Source: SH-MAG3 sp035461245 (GTDB taxonomy: Bacteria > Gemmatimonadota > Gemmatimonadetes > Longimicrobiales > RSA9). Taken from it: 26,979 nucleotides of DNA. A program made the position numbers and the translations under genes. Below the pieces are notes generated by a model. That model was not told the DNA's origin, did not search any database, and saw only the letters and a program-made list of their open reading frames with translations. The stretch's first letter is position 1, and every line of letters starts with the position of its first letter. The DNA lies in assembly GCA_035461245.1 (NCBI GenBank), contig DATHVP010000036.1, positions 1 through 26,979 on the forward strand. Reading direction: 5' to 3'. Below are positions 23,510 to 26,979 of this stretch, piece after piece.

Positions 23510-24091
23510 TCACCGCACCGCCTCCAGGAAGTTGCGGAGCAGTTCCCTGCCCGCCTCGCTGGCAATGGATTCCGGATGGAACTGCACGCCCCACACCGGG
23601 TGCTCCCGGTGACGTACGGCCTGGATCTCGTCCTCCCACCCCTCCTCCGCCGTCCATGCCAGCACCTCCAGTGAGTCCGGCAGTGAGGACGGCTCGATGA
23701 CGAGGGAGTGGTAGCGTGTTACCTGCAGCGGGTTCGGCAGCCCCGCAAACAGGTCCTCGTTGCGGTGGGCGATGGGAGAGACCTTGCCATGCATGATCCG
23801 CCGCGCCCGCACCACTTCTCCGCCGTATGCGGCGCCGATGCTCTGATGACCCAGGCACACCCCCAGGATCGGCGTCGTCGCGCCCAGCTCACGTATCACG
23901 TCCACGCTGATCCCCGCCTCCGACGGCGTGCACGGACCCGGTGACACCACGATGGCATCCGGATCCAGCCGGGCGACGTCGTCCACCGACAATTCGTCGT
24001 TCCGCTTCACCACCTGCTCCACTCCCAGCTCGCCGATGAGCTGCACCAGGTTCCAGGTGAACGAGTCGTAGTTGTCTATTACCAGGATCAC
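23510..24091 (-). CDS. trpG: Glutamine amidotransferase of anthranilate/aminodeoxychorismate synthase (component II)
   Basis: 193 aa. It releases ammonia from glutamine for the chorismate-using partner TrpE or PabB. Motifs are VIDNYDSFTWNLVQ (4-17), VVSPGPCTPSEAG (48-60), the nucleophile Cys79 in GVCLGHQSIG, and His172/Glu174 in GVQFHPES. TrpG and PabA cannot be told apart from sequence, and one protein often serves both the tryptophan and folate routes. No trpE or pabB is nearby in the window. The start is a GTG at 24089-24091, only 18 nt past a T8 tract that ends a long inverted repeat, so its transcription may be controlled by that structure. Neighbours give no pathway clue. Confidence 0.93.
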   Translation of the reverse strand: MILVIDNYDSFTWNLVQLIGELGVEQVVKRNDELSVDDVARLDPDAIVVSPGPCTPSEAGISVDVIRELGATTPILGVCLGHQSIGAAYGGEVVRARRIMHGKVSPIAHRNEDLFAGLPNPLQVTRYHSLVIEPSSLPDSLEVLAWTAEEGWEDEIQAVRHREHPVWGVQFHPESIASEAGRELLRNFLEAVR

Positions 24092-24109
24092 GGGGTCTTT
24101 CAGTCCTGC

Positions 24110-24276
24110 AAAAAAAATCGGGATCGGAAACGTAAACGTAAACGTTCAACGTAAACGTTGACTACGACAGACGACCCGGTCACTCCGCCGCGCCCGGCGA
24201 CGAGGCCAGCATCCGGCCCATCGGGGGATCCGGGAAAACCCGTTGAACGTTTACGCTGAACGTCTACGATCCCGAT
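24110..24276 (-). repeat. Inverted pair of hexamer-built repeats with terminal T8 (terminator- or attenuator-like)
   Basis: The left arm (24117-24151) and the complement of the right arm (24241-24276) align closely: both start ATCGGGATCG and end CGTAAACGTTCAACG, with a few mismatches and one indel between. They flank an 89-bp unique core. The arms are built from CGGGAT and ACGTAA/ACGTTC-type hexamers. On the minus strand the second arm is followed by eight Ts (24117-24110). The structure lies between xer and trpG. It encodes no transposase, so a MITE-like or regulatory element is possible. Confidence 0.65.
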
Positions 24277-24280
24277 CCCG

Positions 24281-24325
24281 GGCGGTATCACCCCCGGGGC
24301 CGTCAGGCCCGGGGGTGATACCGCC
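24281..24325 (-). terminator. Perfect 18-bp hairpin overlapping the 3' end of the Xer recombinase gene
   Basis: GGCGGTATCACCCCCGGG (24281-24298) pairs exactly with 24308-24325, with a 9-nt loop. The right arm contains the last codons of the recombinase (RYHPR); its stop is in the loop (24303-24305). No T-run follows directly, but the T8 tract lies about 165 bp further on. It probably stabilises or ends the dedA-xer transcript. Confidence 0.6.
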
Positions 24326-25199
24326 TGTGCACATCCCTCAGGTACTCCCGCTCGACATGCGTATAGATCTGTGTGGTCGCGATGTCGGCGTGGCCGAGCA
24401 TCTCCTGCACGGCGGCCAGGTCGGCGCCGCCCTCCAGCAGGTGCGTCGCGAACGAATGCCGTAATGTGTGGGGTGTGACACGCTTTCGCACCCCCGCCCG
24501 GTCCACGTGCCGCCGCAGGATCTTCCAGACGCCCATGCGCGTCAGTGGCGTGCCCCGGGCATTGAGGAAGACGACGCCCTCTGACTTCGGGCCTGCCAGC
24601 CGCGGCCGGATCTCCCGCACGTACACCACCAGCGCCTGCAGTGCCGCCCGGCCTACGGGCACAATCCGTTCCTTCGCGCCCTTCCCGAACACCACCGCCA
24701 GGCCCTCCTGCATGTCCACGTCCCGTACCTTCAGGGAGGTCAGTTCACTGACCCGTACCCCTGACGCGTAGGCGAACTCCAGCAGGGCCCGGTCCCGCCA
24801 GAACAGGCGGTCCGACGGGTCCGGCGCCTCCAGGATCCGGACCACGTCATCCCTGCTCAGCACGTCGGGCAGCTTACGCCACGCGCGTGGCAGTTCCAGC
24901 CGGTCCGTCGGATCGGCCTCCACCAGGCCCTCCGCCAGCAGGAACCCGAACCACGTGCGGATAGCCGACACGCCGCGGCGGATGGACGCCGGCTGCAGGC
25001 CCTGGTCCTTGAGGTGGTACACGTACTCCCGCAGGTCGCCCGCCGACACGTCGGCCGGGCGGGCCACCCCCCGCGTCTGCAGGAACGTAACCAGCCGACC
25101 CAGGTCCCGCTGGTACGCGTCCAGCGTACGGGGCGACAGTCCTCGTTCCAGGCTCAGGTAATCGGTGAAGGCGTCGAGTTGAAAGGTGTCCCCCCTCAT
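24303..25199 (-). CDS. xerD: Site-specific tyrosine recombinase XerC/XerD
   Basis: 298 aa, the usual Xer size. An N-terminal core-binding domain (SAM-like, about 5-95, DAFTDYLSLERGLSPRTLDA) precedes the catalytic domain (about 110-298). All expected residues are present: Arg149 (SGVRVSEL), Lys173 (GKGAKER), His244 and Arg247 (HTLRHSF), His270 (LGHADI) and Tyr279 (TQIYTHV). Xer proteins resolve chromosome dimers at dif. XerC and XerD are hard to separate; the sequence looks a little more XerD-like, and I saw no dif site. The ATG at 25197-25199 overlaps the dedA stop (ATGA), which fixes the start. The 3' end forms one arm of an 18-bp hairpin. Confidence 0.93.
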   Translation of the reverse strand: MRGDTFQLDAFTDYLSLERGLSPRTLDAYQRDLGRLVTFLQTRGVARPADVSAGDLREYVYHLKDQGLQPASIRRGVSAIRTWFGFLLAEGLVEADPTDRLELPRAWRKLPDVLSRDDVVRILEAPDPSDRLFWRDRALLEFAYASGVRVSELTSLKVRDVDMQEGLAVVFGKGAKERIVPVGRAALQALVVYVREIRPRLAGPKSEGVVFLNARGTPLTRMGVWKILRRHVDRAGVRKRVTPHTLRHSFATHLLEGGADLAAVQEMLGHADIATTQIYTHVEREYLRDVHRRYHPRA

Positions 25200-25813
25200 G
25201 GCGTGTTTGTCTCCCGGTGACGCGTACGCCACCACCACCAGGCCAGCCCGCCGATGAGCCCCATGGCTATCACGAGCAGTACGCCGCTCACGCGGTTGAC
25301 GAAGGCCAGGATGGCGTCCCAGTTCCGACCGGCCATGGCGCCCAGGTAGACGAGGCCACCGTACCACAGGCCGGACGCCACGGCCATGGGCAGCAGCACC
25401 CGCCGCAGAGGCACGTGCGTCACGCCGGCGAAGACGGGAACCAGCGCCCGGAAGGCGGGCAGGAACCGGCTCACGAAGATGGCCGGCGTACCCCAGCGGG
25501 CGTAGAACCCGCCGACCTGCTGCAGCTGTCGTGGCTGCAGCAGCCAGTGCCCGACGTTGGTGGCGAAGAATCTCTGGCCATAGCGATGGGCCAGCATGTA
25601 CACACCGACGGCGGATCCGACGTTGGCCCCCCAGGTCACGAGGAAGATGAGCAGAGGGGTCGTGCCCGACCGGGGCGCCAGGAACGCACCCAGCAGGACG
25701 AACGTGTCGGCCGGAATAGGTGGAACGACATTCTCCACGGCCGCACCCACGCCAATGACGGTATAGATCAGGACGGGCGGCAGGTCTGCCAGCCAGCCCA
25801 GCACGGCATCCAT
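25196..25813 (-). CDS. DedA family (SNARE-associated/VTT domain) membrane protein
   Basis: 205 aa with four to six hydrophobic helices. Family hallmarks are the membrane-embedded Glu27 with ENVVPPIPAD (27-36), the G-rich helix GANVGSAVGVYMLAHRYG (62-79) and SRFLPAFRALVPVFAG (115-130) with Arg116 and Arg122. DedA proteins are thought to be proton-coupled lipid transporters, with some members recycling undecaprenyl phosphate, so a role in carrier-lipid supply would suit the LPS and glycan genes; the exact substrate is unknown. A basic tail (RTRHRE) ends the protein. It lies 21 nt after ispF and overlaps xerD. Confidence 0.93.
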   Translation of the reverse strand: MDAVLGWLADLPPVLIYTVIGVGAAVENVVPPIPADTFVLLGAFLAPRSGTTPLLIFLVTWGANVGSAVGVYMLAHRYGQRFFATNVGHWLLQPRQLQQVGGFYARWGTPAIFVSRFLPAFRALVPVFAGVTHVPLRRVLLPMAVASGLWYGGLVYLGAMAGRNWDAILAFVNRVSGVLLVIAMGLIGGLAWWWWRTRHRETNTP

Positions 25814-25834
25814 GGCGCGATCTCTTCCGCTGTT

Positions 25835-26314
25835 TCAGCCCTCGAGCCGGTCCACCAGGACCACTGCCATCGCCGCGATGCCTTCGCCGCGCCCGATCCA
25901 GCCCATGCCCTCATTCGTCTTGCCCTTCACCGACACCAGCCGCGGCGCGATGCCGAGGGCGAGGGCAAGCCGCGCCTGCATGGCCTCCGCGTGCGGCCCG
26001 ATCTTTGGCGCCTCGCAGACGACCGTGACGTCCACGTTCACGACCTGGTAGTTCTCCGCCGCCGCGAGTTCCGCCGCAGACTGGAGCAAGCCAATGGAGT
26101 CTGCGTCCCTCCACCGCTCGTCCGACGGCGGGAAATGCCGGCCAATGTCGCCCAGCCCCGCTGCACCCAACAGTGCGTCCGTTACGGCGTGCGCTACGGC
26201 GTCGGCATCGGAATGGCCGGCCAGTCCCTGAGGATGGTCAATGACCACCCCCCCCAGGATCAGCCGCCGGTCGTCGGCGAACCGGTGCGAATCGTACCCC
26301 ACCCCGACCCTCAT
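25835..26314 (-). CDS. ispF: 2-C-methyl-D-erythritol 2,4-cyclodiphosphate synthase
   Basis: 159 aa, the same length as E. coli IspF. It forms the cyclodiphosphate in the MEP isoprenoid route, which also feeds polyprenyl carriers and menaquinone. Metal ligands Asp8, His10 and His42 are present in GYDSHRF (6-12) and DADAVAHAV (36-44). GDIGRHFPPSD (55-65) and the C-terminal VSVKGKTNEGMGWIGRGEGI (127-146) are also family hallmarks. The ATG at 26312-26314 has a GAGGGG six bases upstream and gives the standard N-terminus; a GTG seven codons earlier is in frame but less likely. ispD is not adjacent. It heads the ispF-dedA-xer group. Confidence 0.97.
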   Translation of the reverse strand: MRVGVGYDSHRFADDRRLILGGVVIDHPQGLAGHSDADAVAHAVTDALLGAAGLGDIGRHFPPSDERWRDADSIGLLQSAAELAAAENYQVVNVDVTVVCEAPKIGPHAEAMQARLALALGIAPRLVSVKGKTNEGMGWIGRGEGIAAMAVVLVDRLEG

Positions 26315-26340
26315 TCCGCACCCCTCGCATGACACAGAAA

Positions 26341-26367
26341 CGGGAGCGCCGCGCCGGCACGCTCCCG
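26341..26367 (-). terminator. Intrinsic terminator after mqnC
   Basis: CGGGAGCG (26341-26348) pairs with CGCTCCCG (26360-26367) around an 11-nt loop. On the minus strand it is followed by TTTCTGTG. It lies about 37 bp past the mqnC stop and just before the ispF ribosome binding site, so it separates the two transcripts. Confidence 0.7.
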
Positions 26368-26404
26368 ATTCGCATGGGGAACCGTCGTGGACGATACTGT
26401 CACG

Positions 26405-26979
26405 TCAAGTCGCCGCCAGGGCCCCGCGCCGCCGAAGGCCGTCCCGGCTGCAACAGGGGCACCCCTCGTCGGCGGGCCGTTCCGGGGAGTAGTCCTGGTA
26501 TCGGCGCACGGGGGTGAACCCGGCGTCCTCGATGAGGCGGCGGATCTCCGACTCCGGCATGATGAAGTCGATGCCGGTGGCGCTCACCACGTTCTCCTCC
26601 AGCATCAGCGAGCCGAAGTCGTTGGCGCCGAAGCGCAGTGCGATCTGCGCCATCTTCGGCCCTTGCGTGACGTACGAGACCTGCACGTTCTCGAAGTTGT
26701 CGAGCACCAGTCGCGACAGCGCCGTCAGCTTCAGGTAATCCATGCCGGTGCCCAGATCGATCTGCCAGTCCTGCATCTCGGTGTGGCTCGGCTGGAACGA
26801 CCACGTAATGAACGCGGTGTAGTAGCCGCCGCCGCGCGCCAGACTGCGCGCCTGCGAAGCGCGCAGCTGCAGCAGGTGCTCGAGGCGATCCTCCCACGTC
26901 TCGCCCACACCGTACATCATGGTCGCCGTCGTGTGCATGCCTGTCTCGTGTGCCGCTTCGTGTATCTCGAGCCAGCGCT
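26405..26979 (-). CDS. mqnC: Cyclic dehypoxanthinyl futalosine synthase (radical SAM), C-terminal part
   Basis: About 190 codons are visible; the frame is open to the right edge, so the 5' end is outside. Conserved segments are WLEIHEAAHETGMHTTATMM, a TMMYGVGETWEDRLEHLL stretch, FITWSFQPSHTEM, LTALSRLVLDNFENVQ, SYVTQGPKMAQIALRFGAND and GSLMLEENVVSATG. These fit MqnC better than MqnE or CofH. The enzyme cyclises dehypoxanthinyl futalosine in the alternative menaquinone pathway, in the cytoplasm with a 4Fe-4S cluster; the cluster-binding CxxxCxxC lies outside the window. The tail is not family sequence and has Cys residues (GCPCCSRDG). An internal ATG at 26936-26938 is not the start. Confidence 0.92.
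   Translation of the reverse strand, partial: RWLEIHEAAHETGMHTTATMMYGVGETWEDRLEHLLQLRASQARSLARGGGYYTAFITWSFQPSHTEMQDWQIDLGTGMDYLKLTALSRLVLDNFENVQVSYVTQGPKMAQIALRFGANDFGSLMLEENVVSATGIDFIMPESEIRRLIEDAGFTPVRRYQDYSPERPADEGCPCCSRDGLRRRGALAAT

Noticed and set aside
24100..24291. 63-codon minus-strand open frame between xer and trpG, considered as a trp leader or small protein
   Set aside because: It is a translation of the repeat arms (VNVYVERLRLRFRSRF-like), contains no Trp codons, and has no ribosome binding site.

Overview
The window looks like ordinary chromosome from a high-GC, diderm (Gram-negative) bacterium. The gene content fits Gemmatimonadota or a relative best: KDO-type lipopolysaccharide genes, an Lpt exporter, sigma-54, futalosine-type menaquinone synthesis (mqnC), and an Omp85 protein that appears to start with a lipobox. 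This placement is an inference from gene content and style. I see no tRNA, rRNA, CRISPR array or transposase.

Left part (1-4313). The minus-strand N-terminus of an Omp85-type lipoprotein runs off the left edge. It is divergent from a plus-strand membrane-anchored TPR protein. That gene converges, through a bidirectional terminator, on a minus-strand two-domain LigD (ligase plus polymerase). A divergent AT-rich gap with a DnaA-box cluster (3431-3515) follows, then a plus-strand DUF983 zinc-ribbon membrane protein.

Middle (4314-12746, all minus). This is a surface-glycan or polyprenyl-phosphate-sugar cluster. In transcription order it holds a GT2 with two C-terminal membrane helices, wecB, a GT4, a YfhO-like membrane protein, a SAM methyltransferase, a YbhN/AglD-type flippase-like protein and a Dpm1-type GT2. 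Most junctions overlap. The exception is wecB-GT4, where a 14-bp tandem duplication seems to have shortened wecB.

Centre (12801-21696, all minus). An almost gapless operon runs kdsB-pyrG-kdsA-kdsD-lptC-lptA-lptB-rpoN. Together its products make CMP-KDO (kdsA, kdsD, kdsB, with PyrG supplying CTP) and build the LPS export bridge (LptC, LptA, LptB), with sigma-54 at the end. kdsC is absent, LptB carries a ~150-residue N-terminal extension, LptC has a lipobox, and LptA is more than twice the usual length.

Right part (21966-26979, all minus). It holds a partial mqnC, a terminator, ispF, dedA, a XerC/D recombinase, a repeat-rich gap, trpG/pabA, and a secreted protein with a bactofilin-like N-terminal part and probable beta-rich C-terminal part. 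The 211-bp gap before trpG holds a perfect 18-bp hairpin and an inverted pair of hexamer-built repeats ending in a T8 tract. A third copy of that repeat lies between wecB and the GT4. These repeats, the DnaA-box island, the LptB extension and the wecB frameshift are the best targets for follow-up.
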